64,000 nucleotides of DNA from Ascarosepion bandense (lineage: Eukaryota; Mollusca; Cephalopoda; Sepiida; Sepiidae): positions 1,282,501 to 1,346,500 of the forward strand of contig JBBBDQ010001452.1 in the NCBI GenBank assembly GCA_037127315.1. Reading direction: 5' to 3'. The translations under genes and the position numbers were made by a program. Positions 1-9,579 of the stretch are shown piece by piece. The notes under the pieces are model-generated. The model was not told where the DNA came from, ran no database searches, and worked only from the letters and a program-made list of their open reading frames with translations. Within the stretch, counting starts at the first letter, position 1. Each line of letters begins with the position of its first letter.

Positions 1-1650
1 TATGTCTAAATGCAATGTAATGTGTTATGACCAGATTGAAATGTGATTTTATTAAGTGTGGGTTGTTTTGAGTTAATGTAGTTGACCTCCAATATCTCAA
101 GGATTTTTTACTGTGTGTATGAGTGAGTATTATTGTGTTATCAACTAAAATCTGTCTAATATGACTTACATGGCTGCCTTGATACACTATATATATATAT
201 ATATATATATATAGGCTCAGCTGGTACTCCTAAAAATTTTCGTGATAGGTGCCGTCTATGTTTATTGGAGAAGATTCTGATTTTGAACTATCCTCATCAG
301 GACTAAACTTTTGAATCTTAGGAAGGAATTCATTAATAAGTGCCGTCATAGGGCGGATTTTAAAATTTAAATTTTTAATTTTTAAATATTAAGTTTTTAA
401 TTTTTTTAATTTTTTAAATTTTAATTGTTAATTTTTAATTTTTCTTTTTATAATTTTTATGTATATGTGTATGTTTGTGTGTGTTTACATATTTGTATAT
501 ATGTGTGTATATATGTATATATGTATGTAAAAAAATTTTTTTTAGCTATTTAAATGCTCTTTTTTATAATCATTAATTTTTTATATTTTTTATATGTATG
601 TGTGTGTGTGCATATGTATAATGTATATATATATATGTGTGTGTGTGTGTACACATATATATTGTGTGTGAATTTTTGTATATGTGTGTACACATATATG
701 TGTGTATGTGCATGTATGTGTATATACGTATATAAGTGTGTATGGAATTGAATCTATGTGTGTATGTGTATGTATGTATGTATGTATGTATATATGTATT
801 CATAATCGAAGAATTGTGTGTGTGTGTGTGTATGTGTATGTATGTATGTGTGTACTTCTATATGTATGTATAATTGTAAATTAAATTTTTTTTCTTTTTT
901 TTTTACCTAGTGTTGTCTTTATTTAGTTTAAATCAAATGACCTAATTTAAAAAAAAAAAATTATTTTAAATCCTATATCTTTTTATTCCCTATAAAAATA
1001 ATTATGCCTTTACTTAAAAAAGTAAAGGCCTTTTTCTAATACTTCAACGTTTTTGGGAAGTTAGGTTTTTGAATATGTCCAGCGTCTGTCATATATAAAA
1101 TTTTTTTTTCTTTCTTTTCTTTTCTTTTTCCCTCCCTTCCTACCTTTATCTCTCTTATCTCCCACCTTTTTTCCGTGTTGCTTAACCTTACATCAATTCA
1201 ACACGGCAGTCCATTAATTTTTAAGTTACAATTCTCTTTTCTTTTTTGCGAACCCAGACGATGTCAATTTTTTCTTTTCTTGTTTATTTGATTTTATTTT
1301 GTTTTATCTTTTTCTTTTTTTCTTTTGCTTTTTCTTTTTCTTTTTTAATTTCTTTGCAAATCTATTTAAAAAGGAAAATTAGTCTGATTTTTCTTCAGTT
1401 TCTGAAAGGATTTTTCTGTTGCTGAGGTGATGTGTTATCCCCCGTGGGGATTTTCATATCGAAATGGTCATTCAACATCATTGAATTAATCCTTTCTTAA
1501 TTTATATTTGCTCTGTAATATTTTATTACATGGAGCTCTCTTCCTGTATCATTTTTTAATATTAAAATAAAATTTTTAATATTAATTAGGATCAGGTTTT
1601 TGGAATTTACCTTCCTGCTTTTTCCGCTTGGATTAAAGTATCTGAATTAA
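1..1650. other. AT-rich noncoding sequence with simple repeats
   Basis: No gene is visible. The stretch holds a (TA)n tract near 189-213, a long TG/TATG-rich low-complexity block around 460-880, and a pyrimidine-rich block around 1090-1350. The short open frames at 554-884 are translations of the simple repeat (Y, V, C, I only) and are not genes. A CTGATGA...GAAA arrangement on the - strand at 236-302 is discussed as a weak ribozyme look-alike. Confidence 0.7.
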
Positions 1651-1811
1651 AATATATATATATATATATATATATATAGATATCTCCAAGTATAGGGTAC
1701 GTATGGATGGAATAATATTCCATATCCAAAGAAACACTATTCTTTAAAAAATGCTCAATGCAGAGCTAATAATATTTATTTTATAAATTCTAAATATATA
1801 TATATATATAT

Positions 1812-1902
1812 TCATCCATATACAAGCCTGTTTTGTTGTATCACAGCTCATCAGTGTGCCTAGACATCCACTTGCTTCCAGTCGGAATTGAAACTTGATT
1901 GA

Positions 1903-1904
<2 letters not shown>
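1812..1904 (-). repeat. Fragment of hammerhead-bearing SINE next to (TA)n
   Basis: Read on the - strand this carries the B-box-like tail of the tRNA-derived head, a spacer, the CTGATGA core (1848-1854) and the end abutting the TA tract 1796-1811. The GAAA of the hammerhead has become AAAA (1831-1834) and stem I no longer pairs well, so this copy is probably catalytically dead. It belongs to the same family as the copies at 14079, 27405 and 61868. Confidence 0.75.
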
Positions 1905-1934
<30 letters not shown>

Positions 1935-1938
<4 letters not shown>

Positions 1939-2133
1939 GGAAAGAATATTAATAAAAAGTTTTGAATTTAAAAACGTACTTTTTTAAACAGTATTTGTTT
2001 ATTTTTATAGTGTTTTATATTTCAGACCGCCCTCGGTCCTTCATCAGAAACAAGTGATTTTTAAATTAGAATTGGAAACGTATTTTTACGATGGCGTCCT
2101 AATACTTTTTTGTTTACATCACGTGGTGTCGAT
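1935..2133 (-). repeat. Left arm of 199-bp inverted repeat (inverted pLTR)
   Basis: Complementary, essentially base for base, to 2175-2373, with a 41-bp spacer between. The spacer continues the match to the 3' terminal repeat region, so the whole block 1935-2174 is an inverted copy of 5499-5738. PLEs often carry such an inverted terminal-repeat fragment at the 5' end. The transcript would fold into a very long hairpin here. Confidence 0.93.
1993..2062 (-). ncRNA. Hammerhead-like motif in inverted pLTR
   Basis: Inverted copy of the motif at 2246-2315. CTGATGA is read on the - strand at 2047-2041 and GAAA at 2023-2020, separated by a short hairpin. Same sequence and same limits as the forward copies. 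Confidence 0.55.
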
Positions 2134-2174
2134 AAACCAATCAGCATGCGGCACGTCCGTTTGTTTATTTTCGG

Positions 2175-2409
2175 ATCGACACCACGTGATGTAAACAAAA
2201 AAGTATTAGGACGCCATCGTAAAAATACGTTTCCAATTCTAATTTAAAAATCACTTGTTTCTGATGAAGGACCGAGGGCGGTCTGAAATATAAAACACTA
2301 TAAAAATAAACAAATACTGTTTAAAAAAGTACGTTTTTAAATTCAAAACTTTTTATTAATATTCTTTCCTATACATATTAAGACAGTATACGTGGATGAT
2401 CATCACTAT
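2175..2409 (+). repeat. 5' terminal repeat (pLTR) of PLE
   Basis: Direct repeat of 5540-5774 over 235 bp. The ORF start codon at 2396 lies inside it, so the last bases of the repeat are coding at the 5' end and noncoding at the 3' end. It contains a hammerhead-like core (CTGATGA 2261-2267, GAAA 2285-2288). Confidence 0.92.
2246..2315 (+). ncRNA. Hammerhead ribozyme candidate in 5' pLTR
   Basis: The core CTGATGA (2261-2267) is followed by a 5-bp stem II (GGACC with GGTCT, one G-U pair) closed by a GAGGGC loop, then GAAA (2285-2288). A minimal 3-bp stem III (ATA/TAT) could put a UA cleavage dinucleotide just after it, and stem I starts with three A-T pairs. Outer stem I is not clearly resolved. 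PLE terminal repeats are known to carry hammerhead ribozymes with very short stem III, which supports the call. Activity is untested. Confidence 0.65.
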
Positions 2410-5266
2410 GTTATTTGGACCTTACTTAAACGGCAAAAAACTCCACGACAGAAGAAAACTGGAAAAAACTCTCTACAGACTAGCACAAATACACTCGGAC
2501 ATTATATTTCTCGGACTCTGCAAAAAAATGGAATTAATACCAAAAGGATTCAGATTTAAATACAACTTCCAACACAGTTTTATTACATCGCATCAACAAA
2601 AAGCTCAACAAATATACAACAGGACCTCCACACAATTAAGAAACCTGGCACACAACTCTGCCTACATTAAAAAATCCTTCTACATGAACTTATCCAAAAA
2701 AATCCATTATTCTCTCTATCTAACACTTTCCCCTCTCCAATACTCTCAAGTAAAAAAAACACTCAATTTTCTGTACGAAAAAAAGCTGACACAGCACATA
2801 TTTTTGAAAAACCAAAAACTCAATACACTAATTGCTGAGGACCCCATTCTACAACACATACCTCACCTGAATAACTACCTAATACAACAGATTCCACGAA
2901 GATCTCACCATGTACAACACACCCATAACATCTCTGCTGATAATCACATCGCAAACCTATCTAAATATACTCTTACACAAGAAGAAACCTCTTTATTAAA
3001 TAAAGGATTAACATTCTGCCCCTCACAGCCACTAAACCCTCTAAACCTCTGCTACGATATGGAAAAATACCTTCGTAGACTGAGACTAAAAGAATATTTC
3101 TCGAACAACAGATCCACTTCTAACGACAACAGCGACAAACAACCACACTCCAAATTTCCTCTTACGAAAAATAACACCCTATGGACTCCACCAAGCGGAC
3201 GCAACCAACACTTGGATCAATACGCCAACAAAGCCAGACAACACTTGGACAACTTCTTAAAAAACAGAGGACACCAAACAAAAACACACAACCTATCTAA
3301 AGTAGAACACCAAGCCATCTATACACTCAAGAAAAACCGAAACATAATTATCGTACCAGCCGATAAGGGCGGAGCTATAACCATCTTAGACACTAACAAC
3401 TATATTAAAGAAGCAGAATCACAACTTCAAAACAACAAGTTCTATGCACCCTTACCTCTAGATCCGACTAGTACTTACAAAACAGAATTATCACTTCTCA
3501 TTCAAAACCTGAATCATAACATAAAAAACAAAATAAAATCCTTCATTCCTGAGAACCCCAAAACAGCAACATTCTACACTATCCCAAAACTACACAAACT
3601 CCCCAAAATCATTTCAGACAAACACCCTAATACCTCTTCGTCCAACCCACACCATACTAAACAAGCAAACAATGAAGAAATCTACAAAATTTCAAAAGAA
3701 CTTAATATCACACCACCTGGCAGACCCATAATATCAGGCATCGGTACCCTCACAGAAATTATATCTGGATACATAGACAATATTCTAAAACCTCTATTAC
3801 CTGACATACCCAGTTATATTAGAGACACTACTGACTTTCTCAACAAGTTACAAAGCATTAATTTAGTCCCAGGTGATAATATCATAGTAACGATGGATGT
3901 TACGTCTCTGTACACGAACATTCCACACGTTGAAGGAGTAGCAGCATGCCATGAGTTCCTCAAAAACAAATTACCTAACAACCAAATCACAGATTTATGC
4001 CAGTTAATTAATTTCATTTTAACACACAATAATTTCAAATTCAACAACAAACATTATTTACAGATTAGCGGCACAGCGATGGGCACGAGAATGGCACCTA
4101 GTTATGCCAACATCTTTATGCATATTTTAGAAAAAAAGATACTAGACAGTTCACAATGCAAACCATTACACTATTTTAGGTACATTGATGATATTTTTTT
4201 AATATGGACTCATGGATTAGAAAAATTAAAAAACTTCTTCACTTTCTGCAACAACTTCCACAATACAATCAAATTCACCATGGAGTACTCATACACATCC
4301 GTCCCTTTCTTAGACGTCATGGTAAAATTAAATAAACATACACTTTCCACCAGTCTATACAACAAACCCACAAACCAACATAAATTCCTACACTTTAACA
4401 GCTGTCATCCCCTCAAATTAAAAAAATCTATCGTATACAGCTCATTTATTAGAATAAGACGCATTTGCTCAGACCATCCAGATTTTCTAAACAACATTAA
4501 CAACCTAACAAAACAGTTTCTAAAATGCAAATACCCAATAAAAATAATAAAGGAAGCACTACATAAAACCATCCACATAGACCGCAGCACACTTCTCACA
4601 TACAAAAAACGAAAAGACAATAACCGAATTCCCATGGTTTTTAACCATAATCAATATTCCCACACACTCATCAAAAATTTAAAAAATGATTACAGGAACC
4701 TCCAATCAAACAAAAACATCAAAGACATTTTCGATAGGCCACCCATAAATGCAAAGAAACAAACACCCAACCTATCAACTATCCTCACTTCTAACAAATA
4801 TTTAAATAATACAAACCTATCAGGGAATTTAATATGTGGAAAGCCCCGTTGTTTAATCTGTAAACATCTAATAACAGACAAAACATTCTCTGTACCCAAC
4901 ACAAAAATAAAATTACACCCACCAAACCTTACTTGTGATAGCAAAGACATCATCTACTATCTCTTCTGCTCAATTTGCCCCAACAGTGGATATATCGGCG
5001 AATCCGGTAATAGCTTTAGATTTCGCTTCAATAATCACAAACTAAATATACGACAAAAAAATGTATACTCCCCAATTGCAGCACATTTTAATCAACCCGA
5101 TCACACTTTAGAAAATTGCAAATGTTTACTAATAGACTCCAATTTTAGTTCTACATACACACGCAGAAAGAAAGAAAAATACTGGATTTTAAAATTAAAC
5201 ACACACAAGCTAGGGTTAAACAGGGACTTAGGCGTGTTGAATCTCTACAAATATTTCAATAGGTAA
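2396..5266 (+). CDS. Penelope-like element polyprotein (RT + GIY-YIG endonuclease)
   Basis: 956 residues without a break. It would copy element RNA into DNA by target-primed reverse transcription. An N-terminal conserved patch with LIPKGFRFK lies near residue 48. RT blocks follow: VPADKGGAI (~320), TIPKLHK (~395), GRPIISGIG (~441), motif A VTMDVTSLYTNIP (~498), motif B GTAMGTRMAPSYA (~559), catalytic YIDD (~596) and FLDVMV (~638). A cysteine-rich linker CGKPRCLICKH (~815) leads into a GIY-YIG nuclease domain (IYYLFC...GYIGES, ~853-935). The methionine at 2396 is the first in frame and lies within the 5' terminal repeat; an upstream start through splicing or readthrough cannot be excluded. All RT catalytic residues appear intact. 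Length and order fit a complete Neptune/Poseidon/Penelope-type protein. Confidence 0.95.
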   Translation: MIITMLFGPYLNGKKLHDRRKLEKTLYRLAQIHSDIIFLGLCKKMELIPKGFRFKYNFQHSFITSHQQKAQQIYNRTSTQLRNLAHNSAYIKKSFYMNLSKKIHYSLYLTLSPLQYSQVKKTLNFLYEKKLTQHIFLKNQKLNTLIAEDPILQHIPHLNNYLIQQIPRRSHHVQHTHNISADNHIANLSKYTLTQEETSLLNKGLTFCPSQPLNPLNLCYDMEKYLRRLRLKEYFSNNRSTSNDNSDKQPHSKFPLTKNNTLWTPPSGRNQHLDQYANKARQHLDNFLKNRGHQTKTHNLSKVEHQAIYTLKKNRNIIIVPADKGGAITILDTNNYIKEAESQLQNNKFYAPLPLDPTSTYKTELSLLIQNLNHNIKNKIKSFIPENPKTATFYTIPKLHKLPKIISDKHPNTSSSNPHHTKQANNEEIYKISKELNITPPGRPIISGIGTLTEIISGYIDNILKPLLPDIPSYIRDTTDFLNKLQSINLVPGDNIIVTMDVTSLYTNIPHVEGVAACHEFLKNKLPNNQITDLCQLINFILTHNNFKFNNKHYLQISGTAMGTRMAPSYANIFMHILEKKILDSSQCKPLHYFRYIDDIFLIWTHGLEKLKNFFTFCNNFHNTIKFTMEYSYTSVPFLDVMVKLNKHTLSTSLYNKPTNQHKFLHFNSCHPLKLKKSIVYSSFIRIRRICSDHPDFLNNINNLTKQFLKCKYPIKIIKEALHKTIHIDRSTLLTYKKRKDNNRIPMVFNHNQYSHTLIKNLKNDYRNLQSNKNIKDIFDRPPINAKKQTPNLSTILTSNKYLNNTNLSGNLICGKPRCLICKHLITDKTFSVPNTKIKLHPPNLTCDSKDIIYYLFCSICPNSGYIGESGNSFRFRFNNHKLNIRQKNVYSPIAAHFNQPDHTLENCKCLLIDSNFSSTYTRRKKEKYWILKLNTHKLGLNRDLGVLNLYKYFNR

Positions 5267-5282
5267 AAAGAATGTTCTTTCA

Positions 5283-5570
5283 GATATTCCAAGGAATTTT
5301 TTATCTAAAACAAACAGACTTTCTCCACGGAGGTGTCGCGTGTTGATTGGTTGACCGAGAATAAACAAACGGACATGCCGCATGCTGATTGGTTTATCGA
5401 CACCACGCGATATAAACAAAAAAATAGATATTCCAAGAGATTTTTTGTCTAAAACAAACAGACTCTCTCCACGGACGTGCCGCGTGTTGATTGGTTTACC
5501 GAAAATAAACAAACGGACGTGCCGCATGCTGATTGGTTTATCGACACCACGTGATGTAAACAAAAAAGTA
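5283..5570 (+). repeat. Two tandem 144-bp units inside PLE 3' region
   Basis: Both units begin with GATATTCC (5283 and 5427) and continue through the same sequence (TCTAAAACAAACAGACT, then GATTGGTTTATCGACACCAC). The second unit runs into the 3' terminal repeat. Unit 1 has more differences from the terminal repeat than unit 2. Their antisense reading gives a spurious 111-codon open frame. Confidence 0.9.
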
Positions 5571-5766
5571 TTAGGACGCCATCGTAAAAATACGTTTCCA
5601 ATTCTAATTTAAAAATCACTTGTTTCTGATGAAGGACCGAGGGCGGTCTGAAATATAAAACACTATAAAAATAAACAAATACTGTTTAAAAAAGTACGTT
5701 TTTAAATTCAAAACTTTTTATTAATATTCTTTCCTATACATATTAAGACAGTATACGTGGATGATC

Positions 5767-5774
<8 letters not shown>
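5540..5774 (+). repeat. 3' terminal repeat (pLTR) of PLE
   Basis: Matches 2175-2409 along its full length and runs directly into the (TA)n tract 5775-5813. It carries the same hammerhead-like core and the same terminal GATGATCATCACTAT. Confidence 0.92.
5611..5680 (+). ncRNA. Hammerhead ribozyme candidate in 3' pLTR
   Basis: Same sequence as 2246-2315: CTGATGA at 5626-5632, a short hairpin, GAAA at 5650-5653. A pair of such ribozymes, one per terminal repeat, would cut a read-through transcript into unit-length RNA. Confidence 0.65.
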
Positions 5775-5814
<40 letters not shown>

Positions 5815-5907
5815 TGTAATGGTTACATTTGTATCGAGCACTCTTTATAAAAGTAAATGCATGAACAAAAAGGTAAATAAACCTACGAGTTCAACAACTT
5901 AGTTACA

Positions 5908-5945
<38 letters not shown>
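5775..5945. repeat. (TA)n tracts around a short dispersed repeat
   Basis: (TA)n runs at 5775-5813 and about 5911-5940 flank a sequence (about 5835-5910) beginning GAGCACTCTTTATAAAAG. A close copy of that segment sits at 27289-27371, again directly against (TA)n. Confidence 0.8.
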
Positions 5946-5947
<2 letters not shown>

Positions 5948-6180
5948 CCACACACAATGTATGTGTGACTATGTATCTATAAGATAGTCACTGTGCAGTA
6001 TGCTGTAATTTTTGTGGAGTGGGTAGATGAGGGGTGGCAAACTTAAGTTCTGCCCTGGGTAGTACATTCTATCTACACCATCTAAACATTCATTTAATGC
6101 CAATAATTCATTGCCAAATCTCAAAGACTATACGAAAATGCAGTTTGTTATTAAAACATATCACATCCATTTCCCTATCA

Positions 6181-6790
6181 GTCAGTTAAGTGCCATACGT
6201 TATACATGCTTGGGTAATCATATCACAAAAGAGACTGACTGGAAAGAAGATCATCCTGCAGGAGGTTGTGATTACTTTCTGCGGTAGACTGGTTGCCAGC
6301 CAAGGCTACAGAACTGTGGTGAATATGGTCCTAGACAAAGCAAGAGGCTTAAGGTTTCCAGCATCTTTTGTAACCACAGAATAGGTACTAGACGAGGCAA
6401 ACAACATGGTGGTGAAGCCTAGAATGACTATGCACACGGGAGAACTGAAATGGAGGCTCACATGTATGCAAATCATGATTACCCCAAGTGAGATAAATGG
6501 AGCTCCAATTTGACATTCAGCAGTCTTGCTTTCAGTTGTTGGAGACGAATCATTAGCGCATTAAGAAGAAAAGGAAGGAAGGAAGAAAGAAAGAACTTTG
6601 TTCCTACACATACCAATCTACAAATACATGAACCCAATCTCTCCTGTTATTCAATCCATAGCTAGAGGGAAGAGATAGATTAATACCTTTCTCAAGGGTA
6701 TTTGTGCATAAGTGAATGCAAAGAACTCAACTTAAATTCGAACTTGGCTTCTCGATTTGTTATTCTAATCTGATATCCACTATATCTGAT
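6181..6790 (-). repeat. tRNA-derived SINE, interrupted
   Basis: On the - strand the tRNA-like head (ending at about 6790) and the 3' tail (TAACTGACTG-type end at 6181) belong to the common ~310-bp SINE of this window. The body is interrupted between about 6316 and 6631 by unrelated sequence. Many substitutions suggest an old copy. Confidence 0.75.
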
Positions 6791-6791
6791 T

Positions 6792-7090
6792 TTTTTTTTT
6801 TTTAATCATTTCACCCAAAGCAAGGCAGGACCACTACTAGTGTGCAGGGGGTTACAGTGAGAGAAAAGACTGGGTACATGGGGTGGTATTTGAGAAAAGA
6901 TTCAAGATTCAAGAAGATAGAAGATGGAAAACAACACTGATTCTTAAATTTTTGGAGATTGTAGCTATCGAGGAGCAAGTAAATGCAAGGGAGTTCTATA
7001 GGTGGTTAGTGTGAGAAAAGAAACTGTTTAAGTAGAAGTGTTGATTGCATTTAACAATTTCAATAGTAAAAGAATGAGAATGGCATATTG
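6792..7090 (-). mobile_element. CR1/Jockey-like LINE 3' end fragment
   Basis: The - strand matches the C-terminal coding end plus 3' UTR of the LINE seen intact at 43063-44290. Markers are the terminal poly(A)-like end after AAATGATT, the CTTGCTTTGGG segment and the preceding region for the conserved TYNLQKF-type end. The open frame crossing it is decayed. Confidence 0.7.
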
Positions 7091-7157
7091 GATGAAACGA
7101 TGTAGAAAATCATCAAGGTGAAACAAAATATAATATTTATAATGCATCATGGAAGAA

Positions 7158-7345
7158 GGGATGTGTGTTTGTGGTGCAGTGGATATCAGCACTGAATGAG
7201 AAATCGGAGAGCTGAGTTCGAATTCCAGTTGAATTCGTTGCATTCACTTACGTGCAAATATCTTTGGGAAAGGTATTAATATGTCTTCTCCCAGCTATGG
7301 GTTAAATAATAGGACAGATTGGGTTCTAAGCCTTGGTTGGCAACC
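7158..7345 (+). repeat. tRNA-derived SINE, 3' truncated
   Basis: Starts with the tRNA-like promoter region (GGTGCAGTGGATATC, then GAGTTCGAATTCC as B box) and runs through the body to the GGTTGGCAACCAGTCTAC segment. It diverges after about 7345. It lies in the intron just upstream of the first SORD exon in the window. Confidence 0.85.
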
Positions 7346-7604
7346 AGTCTACCTCGCCCAGAGGATAAAGGGGTATGCATAGGGTCAACACCCCTACCTG
7401 TAAAAAAGACAAGTTACAGAAGCATGACGACTCTCTGAGGGTCTGGTCTGTTGATGCCTGATACTCAACTGCGAGCGAGTCATGTAAGAAAAATGTAGAC
7501 AAAGATTAGCGGATTTTATTATTTGTATATAAAGGCGTTTTTTAGTTATTTATCGTAGGCTTTATGTTTAATGCAACTAATGCAAATATGATTGGTCATT
7601 GAAG

Positions 7605-7764
7605 GTGATCGTGTGGCTATAGAACCTGGTGTACCTTGTCGGATGTGTAAATTTTGCAAGAATGGACGCTATAATCTTTGTCCTGACATGCGTTTTTGTG
7701 CTACTCCCCCGATCCATGGGAACCTGGCAAAGTACTACTGCCATGCTGCTGATTTCTGCTACAA
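7605..7764 (+). CDS. Sorbitol dehydrogenase-like, first exon in window
   Basis: SORD is a cytosolic zinc enzyme of the polyol pathway that oxidises sorbitol to fructose with NAD. This 160-bp exon follows an AG acceptor (7603-7604), needs one upstream base for its first codon (Gly), and ends before GTAAGT at 7765. It encodes [17 protein letters not shown]...GRYNLCPDM...FCATPP...HAADFCYK. The cysteine series CRMCKFC plus the later NLCPD cysteine is the four-Cys structural zinc site of medium-chain dehydrogenases, which vertebrate SORD has lost. The N-terminal ~90 residues, with the catalytic Cys and His-Glu ligands, are encoded upstream of the window; I found no trace of them in 1-7600. Confidence 0.92.
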
Positions 7765-7804
7765 GTAAGTCAAAGATAATATTTTTATTCAGTCTGTCCT
7801 GTGG

Positions 7805-8040
7805 GTAACAAATTTTCCAAGCCCTCTTTCTTCATTATTTACCCTAGAAATTTCAATTCTCTCTTTCTATTGTGAAGTATAAGTGTCTTTTTTGTTTCCA
7901 TTTTTTTTCTAAAACTTTGTTGTTGCTCACATATTTGGTCTGTGGTATTCTCAGCATCCTCCTGTAGAACCATATTTCTGTTGCCTTGAGTCTGTTTTCG
8001 TCTTTGTAGTAGACAATTTTTCTTGTCAGCATTCAACCCA
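7805..8040 (-). pseudogene. RTE-like LINE C-terminal remnant
   Basis: The - strand shows, in shifted frames, the end of the endonuclease/RT LINE family of this window (pieces resembling ATEIWFYRRML, then a KRELKFLG end). Frameshifts and stops make it a relic within the SORD intron. Confidence 0.6.
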
Positions 8041-8061
8041 GTGCATTTAATAATCTATTTT

Positions 8062-8205
8062 TAGTCTATGCCACCATATCTGGCCTGGTGCTCCTGCTAT
8101 ATATCCCAAGGTTGTTGACAAAATCCAAAGAAGTATCTGTAATTTTATTAGTTCTAACCTGGCATCTCGACTTCAGTCAATTATACACAGTTGGAATTTA
8201 AAAAA
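8062..8205 (+). pseudogene. CR1/Jockey-like LINE RT remnant
   Basis: Nucleotide similarity to the part of the 43063-44290 element encoding CCHLWSGAPAVLSVLDKLQR and the following ICNVIGTDLATRLQ-like segment. Short and frame-broken. It ends in an A run at about 8201. Confidence 0.6.
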
Positions 8206-8207
8206 AA

Positions 8208-9140
8208 AATTTTTATAATCATTTCGATTCAAGCAAGACAGGACTGCCATGGGGGTGCATGAGGTTGAAGTGAGAGAAAAAAACAGTGTATAGGGGATGC
8301 GGAAGAAAGGATAAGAGATGGATGGAATTTAAGGGAGATAGAAGATGGCAATTGATGTTGCATTTAAACTTTTAGAGATTGTAGCTGTCAAGGAAGCAGG
8401 CCCACCACTGGTGCGCAGGGATTTAAAGTGAAAGAAAAAACAAGGTACTGGAGATGATGAAGAAAGGATAAGAGATGAATGAGAATCAAGGAGATAGAAG
8501 ATGGTAATTGAAATTGCATTTAAACTTTTGGAGATTGTAGCTATCAGAGAAGCAGGACCACCACTGGTGTAGAGGGGGTACAGTGAGAGAAAAAAAAACA
8601 AAAAAAAAACAACTGAGCACAACAGATGCCGAAGAAAAGATAAGTGATGGTTGGGATGTAGGGAGGTGGATGGGATTTAGGGAGATAGAAGGTGGCAATT
8701 GATGTTGCATTTAAACTTTGAGGGAGTGTAGCTGTCAAGGAAGCAGGCCCACCACTGGTACGCAGGGATTTAAAGTGAAAGAAAGAACAAGGTACTGGAG
8801 ATGATGAAGAAAGGATAAGAGATGAATGAGAATCAAGGAGATAGAAGGTGGCAATTGATGTTGCATTTAAACTTTGAGGGAGTGTAGCTGTCAAGGAAGC
8901 AGGCCCACCACTGGTACGCAAGGATTTAAAGTGAAAGAAAAAACAAGGTACTGGAGATGATGAAGAAAGGATGGCAATTGATGTTGCATTTAAACTTTGA
9001 GGGAGTGTAGCTATCAGGGAAACAAGTATATAGAAGAGAATTTCATGGATGAGAAATGCCAGAAAAGAAACTTCTAGAGTAGAAGTGGCAGTTGCATTTG
9101 ACTATTTTGATGGAAAATGGGTGGAACCTAGATTCCAATC
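8208..9140 (-). repeat. Tandem array of LINE 3' ends
   Basis: At least five partial units, all antisense, of the CR1/Jockey-like LINE C-terminus plus 3' UTR. The marker GGCAATTGATGTTGCATTT or close variants recurs near 8337, 8499, 8681, 8840 and 8970, giving periods of roughly 160, 180, 160 and 130 bp. Local tandem amplification of a retroposed end explains the layout better than five insertions. The open frames on the - strand (up to 125 codons) come from repetition of the old coding end. Confidence 0.8.
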
Positions 9141-9579
9141 TAGTTGCACATATGTGGTCAGAGAACTACGGAAAAATGGTGTGGCAAAAATTATCTTGGA
9201 TTTATTATTATTTTCTTTGGAAAACTGCACTGGATACTTTTTTTTGGAGGTAGGTGATTTTATCGTTCATCGCATCTTCTTATATTAGGAATATAAAGGA
9301 AAAGAATATGATTGATTTTTGCTATTCTTAAGACTATCATTTAGAGGGTTACTGATAAATTTGTCATGGTGAAAGTGAAGATTATGAGGATAGGGAGGAT
9401 AGAAAATTGTTATAACAAATACCAACTGTCTTAATTGTGATTTGAACTTTGTGCAGTAATTGTTTCTCTCCTCCAACTAAGTAGGTCCCAATAATACAGT
9501 CAGATCCTTGGGAAACCTGCTTGTCAAAATGAACTCAACCCATTAGCTCAATATAAACTTTAGGCAATTTCTACTCAGG

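Larger units (their letters stand above)
1935..5774 (+). mobile_element. Apparently intact Penelope-like retroelement
   Basis: The element consists of an inverted partial copy of its own terminal repeat (1935-2174), a 5' terminal repeat (2175-2409), one long RT/GIY-YIG ORF (2396-5266), a 144-bp tandem duplication (5283-5570) and a 3' terminal repeat (5540-5774). The 235-bp repeats 2175-2409 and 5540-5774 show no difference by eye, and the 240-bp inverted copy 1935-2174 matches 5499-5738. Both outer ends abut (TA)n (about 1908-1934 and 5775-5813), so the insertion target was a TA microsatellite. Near-identical repeats and an unbroken ORF point to a recent, possibly still active copy. The pLTR arrangement with an inverted flank is characteristic of PLEs. 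Confidence 0.93.

Noticed and set aside
554..884. Short open frames rich in Y, V, C and I
   Set aside because: They translate TG/TA simple repeats on both strands; no codon bias or family resemblance.
5228..5563. 111-codon antisense open frame with an internal repeat
   Set aside because: It is the antisense of the PLE stop region and its 144-bp tandem units.
8329..8921. Repetitive proline/serine-rich protein on the - strand
   Set aside because: Produced by tandem LINE 3' ends; the TSGGPASLTAT repeat is LINE coding sequence read in the array.
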